Positions 29,071-39,592 of a stretch of DNA of 53,543 bases are shown piece after piece. Source of the DNA: Chloroflexota bacterium (lineage in GTDB: Bacteria > Chloroflexota > Dehalococcoidia > JACQUO01); the NCBI GenBank assembly GCA_016210205.1, contig JACQUO010000003.1, forward strand, positions 1 to 53,543, read 5' to 3'. Under the pieces are notes generated by a model that searched no databases, had not been told where the DNA came from, and saw only the letters and a list, made by a program, of their open reading frames with translations. A program made the translations under genes and the position numbers. Position 1 is the first letter of the stretch; every line of letters starts with the position of its first letter.

Positions 29071-29700
29071 GTGGCGGCACTAGTCCCCGAAGTAGTGGTC
29101 ATGCGCCTGCCGGTCTATACCCGTGCCCTGGTCCAACTGACAGCGGAAGGCCAAGAGGTAATCAGCTCCCAGGAGCTGGGCCAGCTCCTCCGCGTCACCC
29201 CGGCCCAAATCCGCAAGGACCTGTCGTACTTCGGGCGCTTCGGACGCCAGGGGCGCGGCTACAACATCCGACGCCTCACGGTAGAGCTCCAGCACATCCT
29301 GGGCATCGACCGCAGCTGGGCTATGGCCCTGGTGGGTGTGGGACACCTGGGCGAGGCCATTTTAAACTACCGGGGGTTTGCCCCCCAGGGCTTCAACATC
29401 ACCGCCGCCTTTGACACCGACCCCAAACGCACCGGGAAGAAAATAGGGGGCATCACCGTGCAGAGGCTGGAGGAGGTGCGAGAGACCATAGCCGCCCGCA
29501 AAATCGATATCGGCATCGTGGCGGTGCCGGCTGCCGAGACCCAAAAGGTCATCGACCTGCTGGTGGCGGCCGGAATCAAGGCCATCCTCAACTATGCCCC
29601 CTTCGCCGCCCAGGTTCCCGCGGGGGTGAAGAGACGAGACATCGACCCCGTCCTGGCCCTGCAGAGCATGACCTTTTATCTTAAAGAGTCCCCAAAATAA
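29071..29700 (+). CDS. rex: Redox-sensing transcriptional repressor Rex
   Basis: 209 residues. Rex binds DNA when NADH/NAD+ is low and represses respiratory and fermentative genes. An N-terminal winged helix (RLPVYTRALVQL, SSQELGQLLRVTPAQIRKDLSYFG) is followed by a Rossmann NAD(H) domain (ALVGVGHLGEAILNY) and the C-terminal swap helix (VLALQSMTFYL). GTG 29071 was chosen because AGGAGG lies 6 bp upstream and the family begins shortly before RLPVY; the frame is open to 28993. It diverges from lpdA and faces the atp operon terminator. Confidence 0.95.
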   Translation: MAALVPEVVVMRLPVYTRALVQLTAEGQEVISSQELGQLLRVTPAQIRKDLSYFGRFGRQGRGYNIRRLTVELQHILGIDRSWAMALVGVGHLGEAILNYRGFAPQGFNITAAFDTDPKRTGKKIGGITVQRLEEVRETIAARKIDIGIVAVPAAETQKVIDLLVAAGIKAILNYAPFAAQVPAGVKRRDIDPVLALQSMTFYLKESPK

Positions 29701-29705
29701 AAGCG

Positions 29706-29728
29706 CCCCCAGCGGCCAGCCCTGGGGG
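29706..29728 (-). terminator. Intrinsic terminator of the atp operon
   Basis: 7-bp stem CCCCCAG/CTGGGGG with a 9-nt loop. Read on the minus strand it is followed by CGCTTTTATTTT, a T-rich tract, 38 bp after the atpC stop. In plus orientation it follows the rex stop but lacks a T-run. Confidence 0.75.
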
Positions 29729-29765
29729 TGACGGTTGCCCTTCTCCGAGTGTTTCAGGCCAAGCC

Positions 29766-30206
29766 CTACTGCCCCAAGAGGCCGGGCTGTCCCCGCCGGC
29801 GCCTTCCCTTCTCGGCAATCTTGAGGCGCGCCATCGCCCGCGCCAGGGACGCCTTGGCCCGAGCGGAGTCTAGCTCCTCCTCCACTCGCCCCTGGAGCCG
29901 CTCCTGGGCGCGCTTCCGGGCCGCCTCGGCCCGGGAGACATCGATTTCTTCGGCCCGCTCGGCGGTGGAGGCCAACACCACCACCTTATCGGGGCGCACC
30001 TCCAGAAAGCCGCCGCTGACGAAGATGGACACCTCCTCGCCGCCCTTCTTCACCCGCAGCTCCCCCGGCTGGAGGGCCGTGAGCAGGGGGGCATGGTGAG
30101 GCAGGATGCCCAACTGGCCCTCGAGGCCCGGGGCCACCACCATATCCACCTCGTCGGCGTAGACCTGCCGCTCGGCGGTGACGATTTCAAAACGCAGTGG
30201 GGCCAT
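29766..30206 (-). CDS. atpC: ATP synthase F1 subunit epsilon
   Basis: 146 residues. An N-terminal beta-sandwich ([35 protein letters not shown]) precedes a C-terminal helical hairpin rich in Ala, Arg and Glu (~residues 88-135). Rotor-stalk subunit linking F1 to the c-ring and modulating hydrolysis. Last gene of the operon, 23 bp after atpD and followed by the terminator. Confidence 0.96.
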   Translation of the reverse strand: MAPLRFEIVTAERQVYADEVDMVVAPGLEGQLGILPHHAPLLTALQPGELRVKKGGEEVSIFVSGGFLEVRPDKVVVLASTAERAEEIDVSRAEAARKRAQERLQGRVEEELDSARAKASLARAMARLKIAEKGRRRRGQPGLLGQ

Positions 30207-30229
30207 CTTGCTCCCGTTCTCTCACTATC

Positions 30230-31648
<1,419 letters not shown>

Positions 31649-32509
31649 TTATTTCTCGACCGCGATGGCGGCGGCCCCGGCGATGTCCAGCAGCTCCTTG
31701 GTTATCATCTCCTGGCGCGCCTTGTTATAGGTTAGGGTCAAATCCCCAATCATCTCCTTGGCGCTGTCGGTGGCGCTGCGCATGGCCACCATCCGCGCCG
31801 ACTGCTCAGAGGCGATGGACTCCAGCACCGCATGGTACACCTGCATCTCCACATAGCGGGGGAGCAGCTCGACCAGCACCGCCTCGCTAGAAGGCTCGTA
31901 GATATACTCCACATTCTGCCTGGCAGCCAAGGCCGCCGGCTGCACCGGCAACAGCGGCGCCACCGTGGGCTTTTGGGTCATGGTGCTGATGAAGTGATTA
32001 TAGGAGATGTACACCGCGTCAGCAGACCCCCCCAGGAACTCGTCCATGGCCACGCGAGCGACGGGCGTGGTATCCAGCAGTCCGGGGAAGTCCCCCAGGC
32101 GAGTGAACTCGGCGCGCAGGTTCCGCCCGTAGCGCACCATGAAGTCCCGCCCCTTGCGACCCACGGAGATGACGGACACCGGCACCGGCTGCTCCAGGAT
32201 GAAGCCGCCGGCATGCCGATTGAGGTTGGTGTTGAAGCCACCGCACAGACCGCGGTCAGCCGTGATATGGATGATGGCAATGCTGTTCACCGGCCGGCGT
32301 TGGAGCAAGGGGTGAATCTCTGCGGCTCCCCGCTGGGCCGCCAGGTCCGCCAGCACCTCCCGCATCTTATCGGCATAGGGGCGGGACGCCAGGTTCCGGA
32401 GCTGGGCGCGCCTCATCTTGGAGGTGGCAATCATCTCCATAGCCTTGGTTATCTTGGCAGTGCTGGTGACACTGCGGATGCGCCGCTTTATAAGGCGGAT
32501 GTTAGCCAT
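31649..32509 (-). CDS. atpG: ATP synthase F1 subunit gamma
   Basis: Central rotor shaft, 286 residues. The N-terminal helix ANIRLIKRRIRSVTSTAKITKAMEMIATSKM and the C-terminal helix MRSATDSAKEMIGDLTLTYNKARQEMITKELLDI (given in part) form the conserved coiled coil; DRGLCGGFNTN is the family motif. Start ATG at 32507-32509. The 93-bp gap to atpA is the second-largest in the operon. Confidence 0.97.
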   Translation of the reverse strand: MANIRLIKRRIRSVTSTAKITKAMEMIATSKMRRAQLRNLASRPYADKMREVLADLAAQRGAAEIHPLLQRRPVNSIAIIHITADRGLCGGFNTNLNRHAGGFILEQPVPVSVISVGRKGRDFMVRYGRNLRAEFTRLGDFPGLLDTTPVARVAMDEFLGGSADAVYISYNHFISTMTQKPTVAPLLPVQPAALAARQNVEYIYEPSSEAVLVELLPRYVEMQVYHAVLESIASEQSARMVAMRSATDSAKEMIGDLTLTYNKARQEMITKELLDIAGAAAIAVEK

Positions 32510-32602
32510 CTAAGACCTCATCCCGTGGCAATCCCTGCTCCCAGAGCTCCCGGCACCCCCAAAAAACCACGACACGAAACCAATATCGCCCTTTTCCGCA
32601 GA

Positions 32603-34114
32603 CTACAAGGGGACGGCCTGCTTGAACTGGCTGATGGCGGTCTTCAGGGCCTCCGTGGCCTGGGGGCTTATAGCCTTCTCCTCGCCAATGCGCTTCACCA
32701 GGTCCGGATGATTGTTATCCATATACTGGCGGAGGGCCCGCTCGAAGGGCTGGGCCTTGTCCACCGGCTGGTCGTCCAGGTAGCCATTGGTCACGGCGAA
32801 GAGCGTTATCACCTGGTGGGCCAGAGAGACTGGGACGTAGAGGCCCTGCTTCAAGATTTCGGTGATGCGCTGACCCCGCTCTAGCTGGGCCACCGTGGCC
32901 TTGTCCAGGTCGCTGGTGCCGAACTGGGCAAAGGCAGCCAGCTCCCGGAACTGGGCCAGGTCCAGACGCAGGCGGCCCGCCACCTGCCTCATGGCCCGGG
33001 CCTGGGCCGCGCCGCCCACGCGAGACACCGAGAGGCCCACATTCATGGCGGGCCGGATGCCGGCGTTGAAGAGGTCCGGCTCCAGGTATATCTGCCCGTC
33101 GGTGATGGAGATGACATTGGTGGGGATGTAGGCAGAGACATCCCCCGCCTGGGTCTCGATGATGGGCAGGGCAGTCAACGACCCCCCACCGTGGGCGGCG
33201 TCATACTTGCAGGCCCGCTCCAGGAGGCGGCTGTGGAGATAAAAGACATCCCCGGGGTAGGCCTCCCGGCCCGGCGGCCGGCGCAGGAGAAGGGAGAGCT
33301 GTCGGTAGGCCCAGGCGTGCTTGGAGAGGTCATCATAAACCGCCAGGGCGTCCTGACCCGTCTCCAAGAACTCCTCCCCCATGGCGCAGCCGGCGTAGGG
33401 GGCCAGGTACTGCATGGCCGCGGACTCGGCGGCGAAGGCCGCCACCACAATGGTGTGCCCCATGGCCCCGTGCTGCTCCAGGGTGGCCACCATCTGGGCC
33501 ACCTTGGAGGCCTTCTGCCCGATGGCCACATAGATGCAGACCAGGTTCTGGCCCTTCTGGTTGATGATGGTGTCGATAGCGATGGCAGTCTTGCCCGTGG
33601 AGCGGTCGCCGATGATGAGTTCCCGCTGCCCCCGGCCGATGGGAACCATGCTGTCGATAGCCTTGATGCCCGATTGCACCGGAGTGTCCACGGACTTGCG
33701 GGTGGTCACATTGGGGGCCACCCGCTCAATAGCGCGGGCGCTGGTGGCCTTGAGCGGCCCCTTGCCGTCGATGGGGCGGCCCAAGGCGTCCACCACCCGC
33801 CCGATGAGGCCCATCCCCACCGGAACCTCGGCGATGCGGCCCGTGGCCTTGACCTCGTCCCCCTCCTTAACCCCCTGGTAGTCCCCCAGGAGGATAGCGC
33901 CCACGCTGTCCTCCTCCAGGTTCAGAGCAATGCCCGTGAGGCCACCGGGGAACTCCAGCAACTCGCCGTAGCGGACGCCACTCAGGCCGTGGAGGCGGGC
34001 GATGCTATCCCCCACCTCCACCACGGTGCCCACATCCACCGCGGTGACCGCGGCGCCGAATTGCTCGATTTGCTGCTTGATGACTGCTGCTATCTGCTCG
34101 GCACGAGTTGCCAT
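32603..34114 (-). CDS. atpA: ATP synthase F1 subunit alpha
   Basis: Non-catalytic nucleotide-binding subunit, 503 residues. It starts [20 protein letters not shown], with P-loop GDRSTGKT at 169-176 and the alpha-specific arginine-containing [16 protein letters not shown] 34112-34114 was preferred over an upstream in-frame start that would run into atpH, because the N-terminal helix and the F1 alpha beta-barrel follow normally. Confidence 0.98.
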   Translation of the reverse strand: MATRAEQIAAVIKQQIEQFGAAVTAVDVGTVVEVGDSIARLHGLSGVRYGELLEFPGGLTGIALNLEEDSVGAILLGDYQGVKEGDEVKATGRIAEVPVGMGLIGRVVDALGRPIDGKGPLKATSARAIERVAPNVTTRKSVDTPVQSGIKAIDSMVPIGRGQRELIIGDRSTGKTAIAIDTIINQKGQNLVCIYVAIGQKASKVAQMVATLEQHGAMGHTIVVAAFAAESAAMQYLAPYAGCAMGEEFLETGQDALAVYDDLSKHAWAYRQLSLLLRRPPGREAYPGDVFYLHSRLLERACKYDAAHGGGSLTALPIIETQAGDVSAYIPTNVISITDGQIYLEPDLFNAGIRPAMNVGLSVSRVGGAAQARAMRQVAGRLRLDLAQFRELAAFAQFGTSDLDKATVAQLERGQRITEILKQGLYVPVSLAHQVITLFAVTNGYLDDQPVDKAQPFERALRQYMDNNHPDLVKRIGEEKAISPQATEALKTAISQFKQAVPL

Positions 34115-34151
34115 GGTCGTCACCCCTTTTGAGACAGATATGTTGGGGGGG

Positions 34152-34685
34152 CTAGCGCCCCACCAGCTCTTCCCGCAGAGAGCGGAGCAGGCTGCGCACA
34201 CTCCCGTCCAGGAGCTTGTCTTCGATGCGCACCACCAGGCCTCCGATGATGGCCGGGTCCACCTGGGCCGTGAGCCTGACCTGGAGCGCCAGGGACTGGC
34301 TCAGACGCTGGGCCAGACGGTTCAGCTCATCTGGGCTCAGGGCCACCGCGGTGGTGACCCGGGCCAGGGCGATGCCCTGGGAGGCGTTGTAGAGCCGCTC
34401 GAATTCCTCCCACACCTGGCCGGCGTATGGCACCAGCCCACGGTAGGCCATGAGAAACGCCAGGTTCAAAGCCAGGGTCGGCAAATCCCCCAGGCTGGCC
34501 CGGATGAGCTGCATCTTCCGCGCGTAAGGGACCTTAGGGCTCTCCAGTACCTGCGCCATGCGGGGCTCGCCGAAGGCGGCGGCGATGTCCGCCACATCCT
34601 GGCGCCATCGCTCCCCCTCGCCCCGCTCCGTGGCCAGGGCAAAGACCGCCTGGGCGTAGCGCCGCGCCGAAACTTTAGAGGCCAA
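34152..34685 (-). CDS. atpH: ATP synthase F1 subunit delta
   Basis: Peripheral-stalk subunit joining F1 to the b-dimer. 177 residues: [17 protein letters not shown] at the N-terminus and the C-terminal [26 protein letters not shown] signature (given in part). Between atpF (23 bp upstream) and atpA (37 bp downstream). Confidence 0.96.
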   Translation of the reverse strand: MASKVSARRYAQAVFALATERGEGERWRQDVADIAAAFGEPRMAQVLESPKVPYARKMQLIRASLGDLPTLALNLAFLMAYRGLVPYAGQVWEEFERLYNASQGIALARVTTAVALSPDELNRLAQRLSQSLALQVRLTAQVDPAIIGGLVVRIEDKLLDGSVRSLLRSLREELVGR

Positions 34686-34708
34686 GCCTGTTCCCTCTGC
34701 CCTGGGGG

Positions 34709-35224
34709 CTAGTTCTTGTTGCCCCCGGACTTCAGACTCTCCTCCAGCACCTCATCGATGAGGCGCTGGTGGGTCTGGCGGTTCAGGGACTCGTTAATCA
34801 CCTTCTCGGCGGCCAGGATGGCGATATCGGCGAACTGACGCCGCAGCTCATCCATGGCCTCATCCCGCTCCATCTGAATCTCCGAGCGGGCCCGGACCAT
34901 AAGGGCCTCCACCTCCCTGCGGGCCTCCTGGCGGGCTTCCTCTTTCAGGCGGTCGCCCGTCTGGCCGGCCTGGGCGATGAGTGTCTGACCCTCGCGGCGA
35001 GCCGTCTCCATCTGGGCCCTGATGGTCTCCTCGGTGCGGGCGCTCTCCAGCTTGATTTGTTCCACCCGCTCCATGCTCTCCTTAACCCGGGCCGAGCGCT
35101 CATCCAGCATCCTCATGATGGGCTTGTAGGCCACCAAGCGCAGGATGATGAGCAGGATGATGAAGTTGAAAACCTGGATGAGGAGGCCCGGCAAGTTGAA
35201 GCCGATTTGGGCTAGGCCTTCCAC
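34709..35224 (-). CDS. atpF: ATP synthase Fo subunit b
   Basis: 171 residues. One N-terminal membrane helix (GLLIQVFNFIILLIILRLV) is followed by a long, highly charged helix with many Glu, Arg and Gln residues that forms the right-handed coiled-coil stator. Only one b-type gene is present, so the stator is likely a homodimer. Confidence 0.95.
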   Translation of the reverse strand: MEGLAQIGFNLPGLLIQVFNFIILLIILRLVAYKPIMRMLDERSARVKESMERVEQIKLESARTEETIRAQMETARREGQTLIAQAGQTGDRLKEEARQEARREVEALMVRARSEIQMERDEAMDELRRQFADIAILAAEKVINESLNRQTHQRLIDEVLEESLKSGGNKN

Positions 35225-35272
35225 GGGAGACTCCTTTCCCCTCCTCCAACCTTTGCCACCGCAGGGCTACGG

Positions 35273-35515
<243 letters not shown>

Positions 35516-35555
35516 TCAAAAAAGGCGTACCGCCGGATTTCCCCAGAAGGTCCCC

Positions 35556-36494
35556 CTAGTGATGAGCCTCCTCGTGTCCCCCAGGCCCGTGCGCCGTCAC
35601 CGCCAAAGTGGCGAAGACCAAGGTGAGGGCAGCGAAGATGATGGCCTGGATGAAGCCAAAGAAAAGCTCCATCAACGAGATGATGTTGTTGGTAACAAAG
35701 AAGAGGGGCAAAAGGAACAGACCCACTATCACCAAGACTTCGCCGGCAAAGATGTTGCCGAAAAGTCGGAAGGTGAAGGATATGATGCGGGCAAACTCGC
35801 TGATAGCCTCGATAATCCCCACCATGAAGCCAATAATTCCCCCCCGCAGGTTAATGAACTTGCTCCCGTAGGTCCTGAGACCCAGGCTGCTTATCCCCCA
35901 GTATTCCACAAAGAATGCGGAGAGGAGGGCCAGGGACAGGGGAGTGTTAATATCAGAGTTAGCCCCCCGGAAGAAGGGGAAGAACTCACGCTCGCCGTGC
36001 TCCCCCGCTACGAAAATGCCCAGGGTGCCAAAGCCCGGGAGCAGCCCCAGCCAGTTATTAAGCACTACATAGATAAAGATGGTGATGACCACGGGGAAGA
36101 AGCGGCGCCCGTTCTCCTTGCCAGCGATGCTCTCCACCAGGTTCAGGGCATACTCCAGCACCACCTCAAACAGGTTTTGCAAGCCCCGGGGCGCCAGCCT
36201 CATATTTCGGGTGGCCACCAAGGCCAGGACTACGAGCACGGCCATGGTGAGCCAGGTGGTGATAACGGTGTTGGTGATAGCGAAGGTGAGGAAAGGGTTG
36301 TGGTTTTCCGCCACCACGATGATGGGCTCGGCAGCCAACTGAATATGGGGTTTCTCTAAATGAAGAAAGCCCCCGATGCTGCCCTGGCCAAAGATGGCCG
36401 CTCCCAGTGGGCCTCCCACCACGCTAATGACGAAAGTAACTAGAAAGAAAAAGAGCAGGAAAAGGATTAGCGGTCTCGTTAGACAGCCCAACAC
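35556..36494 (-). CDS. atpB: ATP synthase Fo subunit a
   Basis: 312 residues with about 6 membrane segments. The essential arginine is R243 in ISFTFRLFGNIFAGEVL. Near residues 165-180 there is a polar loop, GEHGEREFFPFFRGANSDIN, leading to PLSLALLSAFFVEYWG. The GTG start shares one base with the preceding stop (TAGTG), implying translational coupling. The C-terminus is His-rich (HEEAHH). Confidence 0.96.
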   Translation of the reverse strand: MLGCLTRPLILFLLFFFLVTFVISVVGGPLGAAIFGQGSIGGFLHLEKPHIQLAAEPIIVVAENHNPFLTFAITNTVITTWLTMAVLVVLALVATRNMRLAPRGLQNLFEVVLEYALNLVESIAGKENGRRFFPVVITIFIYVVLNNWLGLLPGFGTLGIFVAGEHGEREFFPFFRGANSDINTPLSLALLSAFFVEYWGISSLGLRTYGSKFINLRGGIIGFMVGIIEAISEFARIISFTFRLFGNIFAGEVLVIVGLFLLPLFFVTNNIISLMELFFGFIQAIIFAALTLVFATLAVTAHGPGGHEEAHH

Positions 36495-36727
36495 TAGTGG
36501 CGCTTTCCATCCCTTCCGCTGCCGTCTTTAATTTCAGGCAGCAACATCCGGTAGACACCTACGAAGACCAGCGCCACCCCCAGGCCCAGACCCAAGAGGG
36601 TGAACAAAACACTAGTCCCGAACCGGCCGTCGAGCCAGATACCCCCCATCATAGGCGCAATAAGGCTGAAAGCCACATACCAGCCCACGCCCAAGAGCCG
36701 GAGAGCGCCCCTCCACCTATCCACCAC
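36494..36727 (-). CDS. AtpZ/AtpI-family assembly protein
   Basis: 77 residues with two hydrophobic helices separated by GIWLDGRFGTS, the pattern of the small AtpZ/AtpI (ATPase gene 1) proteins found at the head of atp operons; they have been linked to c-ring assembly or Mg/Ca transport. GTG start only about 15 nt after the predicted transcript start, so the leader is very short. It overlaps atpB by one base. Confidence 0.85.
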   Translation of the reverse strand: MVDRWRGALRLLGVGWYVAFSLIAPMMGGIWLDGRFGTSVLFTLLGLGLGVALVFVGVYRMLLPEIKDGSGRDGKRH

Positions 36728-36748
36728 TACCCCGTTTGAGCGTTGCGC

Positions 36749-36777
36749 ATTATATCACGGGCCCCAGGGTGGGTCAA
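36749..36777 (-). promoter_or_regulatory. Promoter of the atp operon
   Basis: On the minus strand TTGACC, 17-bp spacer, perfect TATAAT: the best promoter in the window. It drives AtpZ/I-B-E-F-H-A-G-D-C. Confidence 0.85.
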
Positions 36778-36844
36778 CCATCCCCCGCAAAAAAACCCGC
36801 CTCTCCTGGCACGGGGTTGTGGGCCACCATCGCTTTGCCTTTCC

Positions 36845-37210
36845 TCAACGGCCTTCCGTCATCTCCTGTCCCATGGCTTCCCTCAAAGTGCCACCGTAGG
36901 CCTTCAGAAAGTTGTGCATATCCAGGACATCATCCATGGTGAGGGGAGCCAGTCGCCGTATCTGATGGAACTCCCTTTCCGTGAGCTCGGTGGCCACCTG
37001 ACGGCCCTTTCCGTCCCGGATAACCGCTGCCACCAGGCCCTGGTTATGGCACATGGGACAAGAGACGCTGAGAAACCAGAGCTCGTCCTGGTTCCCCAAC
37101 ACATTCACATCGCCAACCTCGAAGGTTTGGCCGCAGCGGCTGCATTTGATGTGGGACAGGAAGCGCCTGAGAAATCTATCGTTATTCATAAACCGCCAGT
37201 TAGTGGCCAA
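36845..37210 (-). CDS. Conserved zinc-ribbon protein, unknown function
   Basis: 121 residues. A four-cysteine zinc ribbon, CSRC at about residues 23-26 and CPMC at about 51-54, is followed by a helical segment (TEREFHQIRRLAPLTMDDVLDMH) and a short tail. The start may instead be the internal ATG giving MNNDRFLRRF. It lies 21 bp downstream of the DUF151 gene on the same strand and is likely in the same transcript. No specific family recognised. Confidence 0.7.
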   Translation of the reverse strand: MATNWRFMNNDRFLRRFLSHIKCSRCGQTFEVGDVNVLGNQDELWFLSVSCPMCHNQGLVAAVIRDGKGRQVATELTEREFHQIRRLAPLTMDDVLDMHNFLKAYGGTLREAMGQEMTEGR

Positions 37211-37231
37211 AGAAGCCAGCTTAGAGCTAGT

Positions 37232-37762
37232 CTATTCTTTCCCCTTCTCCAGATCGCCCATGTCCAGCCCTTCGATAAAGTCTCGGAAGGCGGACATTTT
37301 CTTCAGTTCCTCTTCGCTCACCCCTTGGGGGACCACCGGCTTGCCAGTCTCCTTGTCCAAGAGGATACCAGCCTGTTCCAGGACCTGCTCCTCCACAAAA
37401 ATGGGGACCCGCGCCCGCACCGCCAGGGCTAGGGCATCGCTGGGACGCGAGTCAACCTCCATGACCCCATCATTGACATGGAGGATAATCTTGGCAAAGA
37501 AGGTGTCGTTCTGGAGGTCGCAAACGATGATGTAATCCACTTTGGCCCCCAGGGCACCAATGACGGAGCCCAGGAGGTCATGGGTCATGGGCCGGGGCAC
37601 ATTGATATCCTGTAGCTTGACGGCAATGGCATCGGCCTCAGCCGGGCCAATCCAGATGGGAAGATAGCGCTCCGCCACCTTCTCTTTAAGGATGACCACC
37701 CTCTGATAGTTCATTAAACTCACACGGATGCTGTCAATGGTCATCTCAATCATAATACTCAT
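37232..37762 (-). CDS. DUF151 / bifunctional nuclease family protein
   Basis: 176 residues. The family core is visible: EMTIDSIRVSLMNYQRVVIL, YLPIWIGPAEADAIAVKLQ, RPMTHDLLGSVIGALGAKV and VDSRPSDALALAVRARVPIFV. Plant relatives have RNase and DNase activity; bacterial roles are unclear. ATG 37760-37762 has AGGAG 2 bp upstream; a second ATG three codons in is possible. The frame is open far upstream into the MFS gene but that part is out-of-frame noise. Promoter at 37790. Confidence 0.92.
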   Translation of the reverse strand: MSIMIEMTIDSIRVSLMNYQRVVILKEKVAERYLPIWIGPAEADAIAVKLQDINVPRPMTHDLLGSVIGALGAKVDYIIVCDLQNDTFFAKIILHVNDGVMEVDSRPSDALALAVRARVPIFVEEQVLEQAGILLDKETGKPVVPQGVSEEELKKMSAFRDFIEGLDMGDLEKGKE

Positions 37763-37789
37763 AGCTCCTGGACTTGAGACTCCATGCCC

Positions 37790-37818
37790 ATTTTGCCATG
37801 TGGCCAGGGGGCTGTCAA
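37790..37818 (-). promoter_or_regulatory. Promoter of DUF151 and zinc-ribbon genes
   Basis: On the minus strand perfect TTGACA, 17-bp spacer, CAAAAT, 28 bp before the DUF151 start codon. Confidence 0.7.
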
Positions 37819-37842
37819 CGCTGATACAGCAAGGGGCGGCAG

Positions 37843-39447
37843 TCAGCGCTCCTTCTCCCCCCGCTTGCGGCTGTCGGCCACCGGATTCGGGGATATGGCC
37901 GCCCCTCGCTGGTTTTCTCGCCGGTAGCTGTACAGGGCCGCTCCCAGCACCAATAGGGCCACCAAGATGAGGGCCACGCTGGGGCCAAAGACCTCCGCCA
38001 GGCCCGCCAGGAACATGAGGGGCAGGATGGAGGCCAGGCTCACGAAGACCAGCTGTATAGCCAAGATGCGCCCCCGGGCTACCGCGGGGGTGCGCTCGTG
38101 GACTACCGTCTGCGCCGGAACATTGACGAAGGCGAAGGCGATGCCGGGGATAAACGCCACCATCATCACCCAGAAAATCATGGTATAAGAGTTGGGGCCC
38201 GTCACTGGCGCTGTCCGCAACATGTTGACCTCCCACCACCCCATGAGCCCCAGAAGCAGAAGCCCCAGGGCGAGCAGGGCCAGCCCTAGATTGACGATAA
38301 GTCCCTTATCCATGCTGACCTGCAACCTGCTCACCCACTGGATGCCCAAAATCACCCCCACACCAGCGGGGGCGAAGATGAAGACAGCATCCTCCGGATG
38401 GACGCCCAGCACCCGGGCCACATAGCCAGGAAGGAGCATCCCCATAATCATGACCACGGCCCCGATCACGGTGAGATTGAAGATAGCCAGGGAGAGCTGC
38501 CGGTCCTTCCGCAAGATGGCCCAGCCATCCTTCAGCTCCGCCAGCATCAAGCCCAAGTCCCAACGGGAGGCGGCCTCGTGGCTCAAACGCTCCATGGGCT
38601 CAATGACCAGCGGAAGAGCATAGGCCTCTTCCTCGCTATAGAAATCCATATAGGAATTCGGGGCCATGACATAGTCCTGTTCCGGCCCGCCTATCATCTG
38701 GATGGCTTCATCCTCCTCAGCGAGGCCAGCCTGACCCGGCCTCATGGAGGGCAAGCGGGCCACCAAAAGGCTGCAGCCCACGAACACCGCGCTGATGCTG
38801 AAGAACAAAGCCTCGACCCCTATGAGCTTCACCAGGAAGGGGCCGAAGAGGATGAAGCCCGCCATCTGAGAGCCAGTGAGAGTGAGATTAAAGAGGCCGT
38901 TGGCAACGATGAGCTGTCGGCGAGGTACCAGGGACGGGATGGCCGCCAGCTCCGCCGGAGCAAAGAATTGGCTAATGGCGGAGAAGAGGATGTTCACGGG
39001 ATAAAGCAGGAAGATGCTCAAATTGAGCACGAAGATGTAGCCGAAAGCCACCGCCCCCCGCAGGAGGTTGGTGACCACCAAGACCGCCTTCTTGTTCCAG
39101 CGGTCCACCAACACCCCCGCCATGACCCCGAAGAGGGCAAAGGGAAGCAAAATGGAGCTGATGAGGAAACCCATATAAAGGGTGGAAGCTGTCCTCTTCT
39201 CCACCAGCACCATGAGGCCGTAGAAAACAGCGTTCTGCGCAGTCTGAGACAGCGCTTGGGCTATCCACAAGCGCAAAAAGGGGGGGTTGGACAGAACCGC
39301 CCTGACGGTGACCCCGTGTTCCAGAACACGACCTCCCGCAATGTTCACGCCAAAACCAAGGTCAAACTGGACAAGGACGCGGCGCGAAAACTCAAAGCTT
39401 TCGACTTTAGCCAGGCTTGTGCGCACCCCGCGGAGGGTGCGCCCCAC
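37843..39447 (-). CDS. MFS transporter, MFS_3-like, with acidic central loop
   Basis: 534 residues. Core signs: PFLRLWIAQALSQTAQNAVFYGLM, GVLVDRWNKKAVL (motif A) and ELAAIPSLVPRRQLIVANGLFN. Compared with the neighbouring paralogue it has about 50 extra, acidic residues in the central cytoplasmic loop (EEDEAIQMIGG, DFYSEEEAYALP). The N-terminal ~45 residues are uncertain: GTG 39447 lies about 50 nt after the predicted transcript start, GTG 39348 is an alternative. Substrate unknown. Followed by the DUF151 unit. Confidence 0.85.
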   Translation of the reverse strand: MGRTLRGVRTSLAKVESFEFSRRVLVQFDLGFGVNIAGGRVLEHGVTVRAVLSNPPFLRLWIAQALSQTAQNAVFYGLMVLVEKRTASTLYMGFLISSILLPFALFGVMAGVLVDRWNKKAVLVVTNLLRGAVAFGYIFVLNLSIFLLYPVNILFSAISQFFAPAELAAIPSLVPRRQLIVANGLFNLTLTGSQMAGFILFGPFLVKLIGVEALFFSISAVFVGCSLLVARLPSMRPGQAGLAEEDEAIQMIGGPEQDYVMAPNSYMDFYSEEEAYALPLVIEPMERLSHEAASRWDLGLMLAELKDGWAILRKDRQLSLAIFNLTVIGAVVMIMGMLLPGYVARVLGVHPEDAVFIFAPAGVGVILGIQWVSRLQVSMDKGLIVNLGLALLALGLLLLGLMGWWEVNMLRTAPVTGPNSYTMIFWVMMVAFIPGIAFAFVNVPAQTVVHERTPAVARGRILAIQLVFVSLASILPLMFLAGLAEVFGPSVALILVALLVLGAALYSYRRENQRGAAISPNPVADSRKRGEKER

Positions 39448-39504
39448 ATCCCTAGGGCCTTCGCTTGAGGGGAAGAGACAGACTCTATCGGGGGGTGCGA
39501 AGCT

Positions 39505-39534
39505 ATTCTATCCCAGCCCCGTCGCCGCTGTCAA
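39505..39534 (-). promoter_or_regulatory. Promoter of the MFS gene at 39447
   Basis: On the minus strand perfect TTGACA, 18-bp spacer, TAGAAT. Confidence 0.7.
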
Positions 39535-39555
39535 ATAAGATGGCCCCACGGAATG

Positions 39556-39583
39556 GGGTCCGGGCGGCTATTTGCCCGGACCC
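39556..39583 (-). terminator. Hairpin after the pyrF-DUF951-MFS operon
   Basis: Perfect 10-bp stem GGGTCCGGGC/GCCCGGACCC with an 8-nt loop, 9 bp after the stop of the MFS gene at 39593. T residues appear only about 16 bp later, so it is a probable but not ideal terminator. Confidence 0.6.
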
Positions 39584-39592
39584 AGACAGCCC

